Assembly: GCA_002335945.1 (NCBI GenBank) | Contig: DDDD01000095.1 | Span: 26,008-34,143, forward strand | DNA: 8,136 nt | Direction of reading: 5' to 3' | Source of the DNA: Porticoccaceae bacterium UBA1989 | GTDB lineage: Bacteria > Pseudomonadota > Gammaproteobacteria > Pseudomonadales > Porticoccaceae | Shown: piece after piece, positions 1 through 6,412 of the stretch | How positions within the stretch are numbered: position 1 is the stretch's first letter | Layout of the letters: each line of letters starts with the position of its first letter | Position numbers and translations under genes: made by a program | Notes under the pieces: model-generated | What the model saw: only the letters and a program-made list of their open reading frames with translations | What the model was told of the DNA's origin: nothing | Databases searched by the model: none

Positions 1-1094
1 TCAGCACCAGAGAATCCGGGTGTTCCACGAGCCAGAATAGACAGCTCCACTGATTCATCGAGAGGTACTTTGCGGGCATGCACTTTAAGAATTTGCTCTC
101 GACCACGAATATCCGGCAGGCTTACATACACCTGACGATCGAATCGGCCGGGGCGTAATAGGGCCTTATCTAAAACATCTGGGCGGTTGGTGGCTGCAAT
201 TACAATCACGCCTTCATTGCCTTCAAAGCCATCCATTTCAACCAGCAATTGGTTGAGCGTTTGCTCGCGTTCGTCATTGCCGCCGCCATGTCCGCCACCG
301 CGATGGCGACCGACTGCGTCAATTTCATCGATAAAAATAATGCAGGGAGCCTGTTTTTTGGCTTGTTCAAACATATCGCGAACACGGGATGCACCCACGC
401 CCACGAACATTTCGACAAAGTCAGAACCAGAGATAGAGAAGAATGGGACCTTGGCTTCACCGGCAATGGCCTTGGCAAGCAAGGTTTTACCCGTACCGGG
501 GGGGCCTACCATTAATACGCCTTTGGGAATCCGTCCGCCAAGGCGTTGGAATTTGGCGGGTTCACTGAGAAACTCAACCAATTCGGCCACATCTTCTTTG
601 GCTTCGTCTACACCTGCCACATCGGCAAAGGTGGTTTTAATCTGATCGCCGGTCAACAGCTTGGCTTTACTCTTACCAAAGCTCATTGGCCCGCCTTTGC
701 CGCCTCCGCCGCCCTGCATCTGACGCATAAAGAATACAAAGATGGCCAGGATTAACAGAATGGGGAATGCCGCTACGAGTAGCTGGGAGATTAAGCTAGG
801 AGTTTCTGGCTCTTTACCCACAACTTTTACGTTGTTGTTGATAAGGTCGTCCATTAGGCCGGGGTCCTGCACATTGGGGCGAACCGTTCTAAAAGAGGTA
901 CCGTCGCGGCGCTCACCGGAAATAATCAGACCATCGATAGCAACACTGGTGACGCGCTCATTCTGCACGTCCTGAATAAATTCAGAGTAGTCGACACCTT
1001 TGTCTTCTGGCTGCGGCGTAAAGCTATTAAAAACCGATAGCAGGATGGCGGCCAAAATTAGCCACACAATCAAATTTTTTGCCAAATCGTTCAA
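1..1094 (-). CDS. ftsH: ATP-dependent zinc metalloprotease FtsH (N-terminal part, TTG start)
   Basis: FtsH is a membrane-anchored AAA+ protease that extracts and degrades misfolded membrane proteins and regulators such as sigma-32 and LpxC. About 364 residues are visible. There is a membrane segment at about 5-23, a periplasmic part to about 102, and a second membrane segment at 103-123. A Gly-rich linker (128-136) and the AAA+ core follow: Walker A GPPGTGKT 197-204, Walker B IIFIDE 252-257, and arginine fingers R314 and R317 in RPGR. The window ends before the HExxH zinc site, so the protease domain is outside, not lost. The start is TTG at 1092-1094: it gives the family N-terminus LNDLAKNL, an AGAGGA ribosome site lies 7 bases upstream, and the next in-frame ATG is about 80 codons in, past the first membrane segment. 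It lies 12 bases behind rlmE, so the two are almost surely co-transcribed, as in E. coli. Confidence 0.97.
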   Translation of the reverse strand, partial: MNDLAKNLIVWLILAAILLSVFNSFTPQPEDKGVDYSEFIQDVQNERVTSVAIDGLIISGERRDGTSFRTVRPNVQDPGLMDDLINNNVKVVGKEPETPSLISQLLVAAFPILLILAIFVFFMRQMQGGGGGKGGPMSFGKSKAKLLTGDQIKTTFADVAGVDEAKEDVAELVEFLSEPAKFQRLGGRIPKGVLMVGPPGTGKTLLAKAIAGEAKVPFFSISGSDFVEMFVGVGASRVRDMFEQAKKQAPCIIFIDEIDAVGRHRGGGHGGGNDEREQTLNQLLVEMDGFEGNEGVIVIAATNRPDVLDKALLRPGRFDRQVYVSLPDIRGREQILKVHARKVPLDESVELSILARGTPGFSGA

Positions 1095-1106
1095 TGTTCT
1101 GTCCTC

Positions 1107-1727
1107 TTAATTGGCCTTAAGGCCCTTGGCAACCAGATAAACTTCTCGAGACTTGGCTCGGGAGGCATCGGGTTTCTTCATACTGACACTATTAAACAAC
1201 GTTCTGACATGACGCACAAACTGGTCAAAACCCTCTCCTTGAAACAACTTAGCAATAAAGACCCCTTCGGGCTTTAGCACCTGACAGGTTAGATCAATAC
1301 CCAACTCGGCAAGATACATCATTGCCGGCTGATCTACTGCCTTCGCTCCTGTTAAATTGGGGGCCATATCCGAAATTACAAGGTCTACGGGCCGATTTCC
1401 AATAAGTTTGAGCAACTGATCAAAAATTTCCTGCTCGGTAAAGTCACCCAGAATAAAGTCCACCCCCGCAACGGGATCCATGGGCAGTATATCCAGTGCA
1501 TGTACCCTGCCCTCATGGCCTACCATCCTCGACGCCACTTGCGACCAGCCACCAGGTGCAGACCCTAAGTCTACGACCGTCATGCCCGGACGGATCATGC
1601 GCTCTTTATCGATGATTTCGAGGAGTTTATAACTGGCACGCGAACGATAACCGTCCTTTTGGGCCTGCTTTACATAGGGATCATTTAGATGTTGTTTGAT
1701 CCAATCACGATTTTTAGATTTCGCCAT
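1107..1727 (-). CDS. rlmE: 23S rRNA (uridine-2'-O-)methyltransferase RlmE (FtsJ/RrmJ)
   Basis: RlmE methylates the 2'-O of U2552 (E. coli numbering) in the 23S rRNA A-loop, using S-adenosylmethionine, late in 50S assembly. The 206-residue protein is normal length (E. coli 209). The SAM-binding motif DLGSAPGGW is at 53-61. The family's K-D-K-E catalytic tetrad is intact at K34, D120, K160 and E195. The N-terminal stretch GYRSRASYKLLEI (26-38) is typical of pseudomonad-like homologues. No convincing Shine-Dalgarno precedes the ATG, but no other start fits the family. The stop codon TAA runs into the AGAGGA ribosome site of ftsH, which suggests coupled expression. In E. coli rlmE-ftsH is a heat-shock (sigma-32) operon; I could not find a good sigma-32 promoter here. 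Confidence 0.97.
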   Translation of the reverse strand: MAKSKNRDWIKQHLNDPYVKQAQKDGYRSRASYKLLEIIDKERMIRPGMTVVDLGSAPGGWSQVASRMVGHEGRVHALDILPMDPVAGVDFILGDFTEQEIFDQLLKLIGNRPVDLVISDMAPNLTGAKAVDQPAMMYLAELGIDLTCQVLKPEGVFIAKLFQGEGFDQFVRHVRTLFNSVSMKKPDASRAKSREVYLVAKGLKAN

Positions 1728-1741
1728 GAGTTTGTTTTCGC

Positions 1742-1747
1742 TAGAAT
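1742..1747 (+). promoter_or_regulatory. Candidate -10 element for yhbY
   Basis: TAGAAT matches the sigma-70 -10 consensus at 5 of 6 positions and lies 29 bases before the yhbY ATG, a plausible leader length. The corresponding -35 region falls inside the start of rlmE and is poor (TTTCGC at 17-base spacing). The 49-base divergent gap must contain or adjoin the promoters of both genes, which is the main reason to list it. Confidence 0.22.
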
Positions 1748-1773
1748 GGCCGACTTACCTACTTGAGCTCAGC

Positions 1774-1782
1774 ATTATGACA
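1774..1782 (-). promoter_or_regulatory. Candidate extended -10 promoter for rlmE-ftsH
   Basis: On the minus strand the sequence reads TGTCATAAT, an extended -10 (TGn followed by CATAAT, 5 of 6 matches to TATAAT). Initiation about 7 bases downstream would give a leader of roughly 40 bases before the rlmE ATG. The element overlaps the yhbY start codon on the other strand. No good -35 is present at the usual distance (best TTTTTA, 3 of 6). This is a pattern match only. Confidence 0.3.
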
Positions 1783-2082
1783 ACTTCTAACGAAGATAAA
1801 AAACATTTACGTCGATTGGGTCATAATCTCAAGCCCGTAGTTACAATTGCCTCAAAAGGCCTCACTGAAACTGTAGGCGCAGAGATCGAACGTGCCCTAG
1901 TAGACCATGAGCTTATTAAAATTAAATTGGCGGTCGGTGATCGGGATGCCAAGAAAGTCGTTATCGAAGAAGTCTGCAACACTTACAAGGCTACCGTAGT
2001 GCAATCTATCGGCCATGTTGTGCTGATTTTCCGCAAGGCGAAAAAGCCTAATCCAAAGCTTTCCAATTTATTGCGCCAGTAA
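1777..2082 (+). CDS. yhbY: YhbY family RNA-binding protein (CRM domain, 50S assembly)
   Basis: YhbY is a small single-domain CRM (CRS1-YhbY) protein that associates with pre-50S ribosomal particles. The 101 residues cover the whole domain: the basic N-terminal helix DKKHLRRLGHNLKPVV (7-22), the loop ASKGLT (25-30) in the place of the family's GxxG RNA-binding loop, the helix with EIERAL (36-41) and HELIKIKL (44-51), and the final strand HVVLIFRK (80-87). The open frame continues upstream to 1696, but that part overlaps rlmE and lacks family resemblance. The ATG at 1777 gives the expected N-terminus, preceded by a weak GAG ribosome site. It is divergent from rlmE; the yhbY / rlmE-ftsH pairing is widely conserved in gammaproteobacteria. 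The protein end KKPNPKLSNLLRQ is a short basic tail. Confidence 0.93.
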   Translation: MTTSNEDKKHLRRLGHNLKPVVTIASKGLTETVGAEIERALVDHELIKIKLAVGDRDAKKVVIEEVCNTYKATVVQSIGHVVLIFRKAKKPNPKLSNLLRQ

Positions 2083-2097
2083 GCGCTGCTTAGTTTT
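2080..2097 (+). terminator. Possible weak intrinsic terminator after yhbY
   Basis: The yhbY stop codon begins a small inverted repeat, TAAGC (2080-2084), GCT loop, GCTTA (2088-2092), followed one base later by TTTT (2094-2097). Position and order fit a Rho-independent terminator, but a 5-bp AU-rich stem and only four Ts make it weak. Confidence 0.3.
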
Positions 2098-2130
2098 CTA
2101 CGGATTGTTCACCGTTTAATCGACGGCATT

Positions 2131-2152
2131 AGGCTGCAGTAAAAAGCAGCCT
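2131..2152 (+). repeat. Perfect 7-bp inverted repeat in the yhbY-degS gap
   Basis: AGGCTGC (2131-2137) and GCAGCCT (2146-2152) are perfect inverted copies separated by an 8-base A-rich loop, and G-U pairs could extend the stem by two. No T-run follows on either strand, so it is not a classical terminator. It lies about 25 bases upstream of the candidate degS -10. It could be an operator, a Rho-assisted stop for yhbY, or a leader hairpin if degS is transcribed from further upstream. Confidence 0.5.
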
Positions 2153-2174
2153 GGCTACAATAGCTTAGTGTTTG

Positions 2175-2183
2175 TGCCATAAT
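2175..2183 (+). promoter_or_regulatory. Candidate extended -10 promoter for degS/algW
   Basis: TGCCATAAT is an extended -10 (TGn plus CATAAT, 5 of 6 to consensus), 25 bases before the GTG start. The -35 at 17-base spacing (CTACAA, 2155-2160) is poor, as extended -10 promoters tolerate. It sits just upstream of the ribosome site, giving a short leader of about 20 bases. Confidence 0.4.
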
Positions 2184-2196
2184 CTGGTCAAATTTC

Positions 2197-2200
2197 AGGA
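2197..2200 (+). promoter_or_regulatory. Ribosome binding site deciding the GTG start of degS/algW
   Basis: AGGA lies 8 bases before GTG at 2209-2211. This spacing, together with the short basic N-terminus before a membrane anchor, supports initiation at GTG rather than at the first in-frame ATG (codon 29), which lies inside the membrane segment. Confidence 0.7.
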
Positions 2201-2208
2201 AAACTGTC

Positions 2209-3360
2209 GTGACAAATAACCCGAAAATCAACAGCATCGTTACCTTTATTGGCAAGCCGGTTTTAATCGGCCTGTTCGTCGCTGCCGTTTTGATGTTGGT
2301 ATTTCCTGAGTTTCGCGGCCATTCTAATAATACTGACAACAAAGCGTCTATGGATTTGCGCGACAGCAACCTAGATTCAGGTTGGTCAGGGCCCGTTTCC
2401 TATTCCTCTGCGGTGAGTCGTGCAGCGCCCTCGGTCGTGAATATTTATACACGCACCGTCACTAAAGCCAACAAGCACCCCTTACTCAACGACCCCTTCT
2501 TTGGTCGCCTCTACAATCGTCAACAGCAACGCATCGAATCCTCTCTGGGCTCGGGCGTCATTATGCAGTCTGATGGTTTTATTATGACCAACCATCATGT
2601 TATTGATGGTGCCGATCAAATTCTTGTACTGCTTTACGATGGCCGCACCGCAGCCGCTGTGGTGGTGGGCACTGATCCTGAAACAGATTTGGCGGTACTA
2701 AAAATTAATGCCAGCCAGCTGCAGCCTATCTCCATTGGCGATCCTGCTCAGGCGCGCATCGGCGATGTAGTTCTGGCCATTGGCAATCCCTTTGGCGTTG
2801 GCCAAACCGTGACCCAGGGTATTGTTAGCGCCACTCAGCGCAACGGGATTGGCCTCAATACCTTTGAAAACTTTATTCAAACCGATGCGGATATTAATCC
2901 CGGAAACTCTGGCGGTGCTCTGGTGGATGTCTATGGCAATCTGCTGGCCATTAATACCGCTAGCCTTAACCAGTCGGGTTCTGCCGGCATCAGCTTTGCC
3001 ATTCCCGCCGATACCGCAGAAAAAGTGCTCGAAGATATTATTCAGTACGGCCAAGTTATTCGCGGCTGGCTGGGAATGGATGCCTTTCCTTTGAGCCCTC
3101 AGGTATCCAAGCAACTCAACCTGCCGGTTAATCATGGCCTATTGGTAAGAGGCGTATTTAACGGCGGCCCCTCACATCGCGCGGGCATTCAGGCCAACGA
3201 CATTGTGACTAGCATTAACGGTTCACCAGTGACAGACCGACACACCAGTGTCAGTCAAATTGCCGAGGTTATGCCCGGTAAGACCATTGAATTAGAGATA
3301 CTACGACAGGGTAAAACCTTTGAAGTGACTGCAGTTGCAGGCACTAGGCCGGCGATTTAA
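2209..3360 (+). CDS. algW: Membrane-anchored periplasmic serine protease DegS/AlgW (HtrA family, one PDZ)
   Basis: DegS (AlgW in pseudomonads) senses misfolded outer-membrane proteins through its PDZ domain and makes the first cut in the anti-sigma factor RseA/MucA, releasing sigma-E/AlgU. The 383 residues show a short N-terminus, one membrane anchor at about 12-32 and a chymotrypsin-like domain at about 65-275. The catalytic triad is intact: H130 in TNHHVID, D160 in TDLAVLK and S234 in GNSGG. A single PDZ domain follows at about 282-376, starting IRGWLGM. One PDZ plus an uncleaved anchor separates it from two-PDZ DegP/MucD. INPGNSGG and the length resemble AlgW more than E. coli DegS (355 residues). 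The start is GTG. Its stop overlaps the hisC stop by 4 bases, tail to tail. No mucA/rseA gene is in the window, so the target is inferred. Confidence 0.93.
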   Translation: MTNNPKINSIVTFIGKPVLIGLFVAAVLMLVFPEFRGHSNNTDNKASMDLRDSNLDSGWSGPVSYSSAVSRAAPSVVNIYTRTVTKANKHPLLNDPFFGRLYNRQQQRIESSLGSGVIMQSDGFIMTNHHVIDGADQILVLLYDGRTAAAVVVGTDPETDLAVLKINASQLQPISIGDPAQARIGDVVLAIGNPFGVGQTVTQGIVSATQRNGIGLNTFENFIQTDADINPGNSGGALVDVYGNLLAINTASLNQSGSAGISFAIPADTAEKVLEDIIQYGQVIRGWLGMDAFPLSPQVSKQLNLPVNHGLLVRGVFNGGPSHRAGIQANDIVTSINGSPVTDRHTSVSQIAEVMPGKTIELEILRQGKTFEVTAVAGTRPAI

Positions 3361-4418
3361 GGTTTTATAATCGCCGTTAAGCTGCTGAGTAAAAGCGCAT
3401 TCTGCTGCTCCGTGCCGATGGTAATACGTAAAAACTCTTCAATGCGTGGCTTTTTAAAGTGACGCACAATCACCCCCGCCTCTCGCAAGCCTAAGGCCAA
3501 TTCTTCTGCAGATCTGTCAGCGTGCCGGGCGAACACAAAGTTCGCCGCCGAGGGCAGCACCTCAAAACCTAAGCGCTGCAATTGCTCAGTCATCTGTTCG
3601 CGACTATTGATAATACGCTCACAGGTTTGCTGAAAATAATCCCTGTCTTTAAACGAGGCAATGGCGGCGGCAATCTGCAATTGACCCAGGGGAAATGGGT
3701 TAAAGCTGTTTTTAATACGCTCCAGCCCCTCAATCAACTCTGCCGAGCCCATGGCATAGCCAATACGCATACCTGCCAGAGAGCGAGACTTGGACATTGT
3801 GTGCACAACCAACAAGTTAGCATAGCTATTAATGAGTGCCGCAGCGCTTTCGCCACCAAAGTCTATATAGGCCTCGTCGACCACGACTACAGACTCTTGG
3901 TTTGCCTGCAACAGCTGCTCAATAACGTCCAACCCTAATAGGCGCCCCGAGGGAGCATTGGGGTTGGGGAAAATAATTCCGCCATTGTCGCGCTTATAAT
4001 CCTCAAGGTTTATCGAGAAATCTTCGGCCAGGGGCATCTGCTGGCATTCAATACCATAAAGTTGGCAAAACACCGGGTAAAAGCTGTAGGTAATGTCGGG
4101 AAATAACAGGGGCTTGGACTGTTTTAGCAGACCATTAAAAGCATGGGCCAGTACTTCATCCGAGCCATTGCCAACAAAGACCTGCTCTTTAACCAGACCG
4201 AAATTATCGGCAATGGTCTGTTTGAGGTCATCGGCATTCATCGGCGGATAGAGTCGCAGGTCATCGTTTGATAGCTGCTGCATGGCAGCCAACGCATCTG
4301 GCGAAGGACCATAGGGGTTTTCGTTGGCATTTAGCTTGGTGATGTTGCTGATGTTTGGCTGCTCACCCGGAACATAGGGTTCAAGCTGACTAACAAAATC
4401 ACTCCAATACTTACTCAT
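3357..4418 (-). CDS. hisC: Histidinol-phosphate aminotransferase HisC
   Basis: HisC is a PLP enzyme that transfers the amino group of glutamate to imidazole acetol-phosphate, giving histidinol phosphate. The 353 residues match the family length and fold-type I layout: N-terminal LNANENPYGPSP (29-40), cofactor region GNGSDE (83-88), NPNAPSG (152-158), DEAYIDF (181-187), the PLP-binding lysine K210 in SKSRSLAGMRIG (209-220) with phosphate-binding R212, and substrate carboxylate-binding R331 in FLRITIG. It is the last gene of the minus-strand run, 45 bases after hisD. Its ribosome site (AAGAGA, 7 bases before ATG) lies inside a 13-base palindrome at 4426-4438. Paralogues of this family (HisC2, CobC) exist, but position next to hisD supports the histidine role. 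Confidence 0.95.
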   Translation of the reverse strand: MSKYWSDFVSQLEPYVPGEQPNISNITKLNANENPYGPSPDALAAMQQLSNDDLRLYPPMNADDLKQTIADNFGLVKEQVFVGNGSDEVLAHAFNGLLKQSKPLLFPDITYSFYPVFCQLYGIECQQMPLAEDFSINLEDYKRDNGGIIFPNPNAPSGRLLGLDVIEQLLQANQESVVVVDEAYIDFGGESAAALINSYANLLVVHTMSKSRSLAGMRIGYAMGSAELIEGLERIKNSFNPFPLGQLQIAAAIASFKDRDYFQQTCERIINSREQMTEQLQRLGFEVLPSAANFVFARHADRSAEELALGLREAGVIVRHFKKPRIEEFLRITIGTEQQNALLLSSLTAIIKP

Positions 4419-4425
4419 ACAAAAT

Positions 4426-4438
4426 TCTCTTTAAGAGA
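4426..4438 (-). repeat. 13-base palindrome covering the hisC ribosome site
   Basis: TCTCTT and AAGAGA flank one central base in the 45-base hisD-hisC gap. The AAGAGA arm on the minus strand is also the only ribosome-site candidate for hisC, 7 bases before the ATG. As RNA it could fold only as a 4-bp stem with a 5-base loop, so a strong effect on translation is unlikely. Confidence 0.4.
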
Positions 4439-4463
4439 TGTGGCTGTTTCCTAACCCAATGCT

Positions 4464-5774
4464 TTATTCCGGCGTCTTTATCCGGTATTCGGCAGATCGC
4501 GCATGGGCAGTTAATGACTCTCCACGCCCCAGTATTGACGCTACCTTACCAAGCTCAGATGCGCCCTGCTCAGAGCAGTAAATTACCGAACTGCGCTTTT
4601 GAAAGTCATAGACGCCCAGAGGCGATGAAAACCTTGAGGTGGCCGAGGTGGGCAACACATGATTGGGTCCGGCACAGTAATCACCGAGCGCCTCTGACGT
4701 GTGGCGACCCATAAAGATGGCACCCGCATGGCGAATTTTCGGCAGCCAGGACTCTGGGTCTTCCACGGAAAGTTCTAAGTGCTCTGGGGCAATACGGTTG
4801 CAGACGGTGACGGCTTCTTCCGCATCCGCCACCAAAATTAAGGCACCGCGGTTAGCCAAGGACTGAGCAATAATGTCGCGACGCTCCATCTCTGGAAGCA
4901 ATCGATCTATGCTCTCCTGTACCGCTTCTATATATTCTGCACTCCAGGCGATTAGGATCGACTGGGCATCTTCGTCGTGTTCGGCCTGAGAAAACAGGTC
5001 CATGGCAATCCAGTCTGGATCTGTTTTACCGTCGCAGACCACCAGAATTTCGCTGGGCCCTGCAATCATATCCAACCCCACTAAGCCAAAAACCATGCGT
5101 TTGGCGGTGGCCACATAAATATTACCGGGCCCTACAATCTTATCCACACGAGGAACACTTTCGGTGCCGTAAGCCAGTGCGGCAATAGCCTGAGCGCCGC
5201 CCACTGTAAACACCCGGTCAACCCCTGCGATAGCCGCGGCAGCCAGCACAAGCGGGCTGAGCTCATTGTCTGGTGCCGGCACCATCATAATCACTTCTTC
5301 TACGCCAGCCACGCGGGCAGGAATACAGTTCATGAGTACAGAAGAGGGGTAGCTCGCCTTGCCGCCGGGCACATAGATACCGACGCGCTCTAGTGGCGTA
5401 ATTTGTTGACCTAATTTGGTGCCATCGGCTTCCTGATACTGCCAGGAATCCTGCAACTGGTGGCTGTGATATTCACGGATTCTGCTGGCCGCTGTCTCTA
5501 GGGCCTTGCGCGTTTCCGGGGCTATAGTTTCGAGAGCGGTCTGGAGCTGATCGGCACCCAGACAGAACTCTTCAATACTGGTGCAGTTACGGCGATCAAA
5601 ACGATTGCTAGTGTCGATAAGTGCCGCATCACCCTGGGTGCGAACCTGACGCAAAATCTCAGCGACGGTCTGCTCAACATCGACATTGGAAACGCCTTCC
5701 CAGGCTGTCAGCTCATCCAGGGTCGCCAGAAAGTCGGCGTCGCTGGAATTTAGCTTGGCGATCGACGCGGCCAT
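4464..5774 (-). CDS. hisD: Histidinol dehydrogenase HisD
   Basis: HisD is a zinc, NAD-dependent enzyme that oxidises L-histidinol in two steps to L-histidine, ending the pathway. The 436 residues are normal length. The zinc ligands are all present, by alignment to E. coli (Q259, H262, D360, H419): Q263 and H266 in SQAEHDEDA, D365 in ALGDYCAGP and H424 in LTAHARSAEYR. The catalytic pair E331-H332 lies in APEHLEL. The family signature from IVGPGNIYVATAKR (213-226) through IAGPSE (237-242) is intact. Its ATG overlaps the hisG stop by one base (TAATG) and it has only a poor ribosome site, so translation is probably coupled to hisG. HisG-HisD-HisC adjacency, without the other his genes, is typical of pseudomonad-like genomes. 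Confidence 0.97.
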   Translation of the reverse strand: MAASIAKLNSSDADFLATLDELTAWEGVSNVDVEQTVAEILRQVRTQGDAALIDTSNRFDRRNCTSIEEFCLGADQLQTALETIAPETRKALETAASRIREYHSHQLQDSWQYQEADGTKLGQQITPLERVGIYVPGGKASYPSSVLMNCIPARVAGVEEVIMMVPAPDNELSPLVLAAAAIAGVDRVFTVGGAQAIAALAYGTESVPRVDKIVGPGNIYVATAKRMVFGLVGLDMIAGPSEILVVCDGKTDPDWIAMDLFSQAEHDEDAQSILIAWSAEYIEAVQESIDRLLPEMERRDIIAQSLANRGALILVADAEEAVTVCNRIAPEHLELSVEDPESWLPKIRHAGAIFMGRHTSEALGDYCAGPNHVLPTSATSRFSSPLGVYDFQKRSSVIYCSEQGASELGKVASILGRGESLTAHARSAEYRIKTPE

Positions 5775-6406
5775 TAGCGTTTAGCCACCGCGGCTTGCAG
5801 TGCGTCAACCGTTGCCTGAATGTCGGCATATTTGGTTTTCATCGCCGCTTTGTTAACAATTAGACGCGAGCTGATATCCGCGATCTCATCGCGAGGGACA
5901 AGACCATTGGCTTTTAATGTATTGCCGGTATCGACAATATCAACAATTTCATGGGCTAGATCGAGTATTGGCGCGAGCTCCATGGCACCGTAAAGCTTAA
6001 TAAGATCCGCCTGTCGGCCCTGTTCGGCATAGTACTGGCGAGCGACATTAATATATTTGGTGGCCACTCTAAGGCGACCTGTCTGAGCCGGAGCACCCAC
6101 GGGCACTGCGGTCATTAATTTACAGCGCGCAATTCCCAGATCAAGGGGCTCGTAATAGCCATCACCCTGATGCTCAAGCAATACATCTTTACCCGCTACG
6201 CCAATATCTGCGGCGCCAAATTGCACATAGGTGGGCACATCTGAGCCACGGAGAATTAACAGTCGCAAGCCTTCACGATTAGTATCAAACACCAGCTTGC
6301 GGCTGGAAAAAACATCTTCCGCCGGCACTATGCCCGCCGCTTCTAGTAGTGGCAGGGTTTCTTTGAGTATGCGGCCCTTGGTTAGGGCTAAGGTAATCTG
6401 TGTCAT
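5774..6406 (-). CDS. hisG: ATP phosphoribosyltransferase, catalytic subunit, short form HisG
   Basis: HisG joins ATP and PRPP to give phosphoribosyl-ATP, the first and controlled step of histidine synthesis. At 210 residues it is the short form: it has the two catalytic subdomains but not the C-terminal regulatory domain of the roughly 300-residue long form. The phosphoribosyl-binding signature is visible at about 143-164, ending DIVDTGNTL (156-164). Other family stretches are LTKGRILKETLPLL (8-21) and GAADIGVAGKD (64-74). Short forms need the HisRS-like protein HisZ for activity and histidine feedback; hisZ is not in this window. The gene starts 6 bases after murA, and its only ribosome site is a weak AGG within the last murA codons, so it appears to be translated from the murA message. 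There is no his leader peptide. Confidence 0.96.
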   Translation of the reverse strand: MTQITLALTKGRILKETLPLLEAAGIVPAEDVFSSRKLVFDTNREGLRLLILRGSDVPTYVQFGAADIGVAGKDVLLEHQGDGYYEPLDLGIARCKLMTAVPVGAPAQTGRLRVATKYINVARQYYAEQGRQADLIKLYGAMELAPILDLAHEIVDIVDTGNTLKANGLVPRDEIADISSRLIVNKAAMKTKYADIQATVDALQAAVAKR

Positions 6407-6412
6407 GGTTGT

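Noticed and set aside
187..645. Open frame of about 150 codons on the plus strand
   Set aside because: It is antisense to the AAA+ core of ftsH, whose Walker A, Walker B and arginine-finger motifs are all encoded on the minus strand; its product is Ser/Pro/Thr-rich and unlike any family I know.
645..720. Gly-rich low-complexity stretch in ftsH as a possible insertion or repeat
   Set aside because: A Gly-rich linker after the second membrane segment is normal in proteobacterial FtsH.
1742..1775. Sigma-32 heat-shock promoter for rlmE-ftsH
   Set aside because: On the minus strand GGCCATTC resembles the -10 CCCCATnT at 5 of 7 fixed positions, but no CTTGAA-like -35 lies at a proper distance, so I do not call it.
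1696..1776. 27-codon upstream extension of yhbY
   Set aside because: It overlaps the rlmE start on the other strand and encodes residues not found in YhbY proteins; the ATG at 1777 matches the family N-terminus.
2109..2369. Minus-strand open frame of 86 codons spanning the yhbY-degS gap
   Set aside because: It is largely antisense to the degS N-terminus, has no family resemblance, and would read through the inverted repeat and the degS control region.
2698..3135. Open frame of 145 codons on the minus strand
   Set aside because: It lies wholly inside degS/algW, opposite the conserved catalytic Ser region, and shows no ribosome site or recognisable domain.
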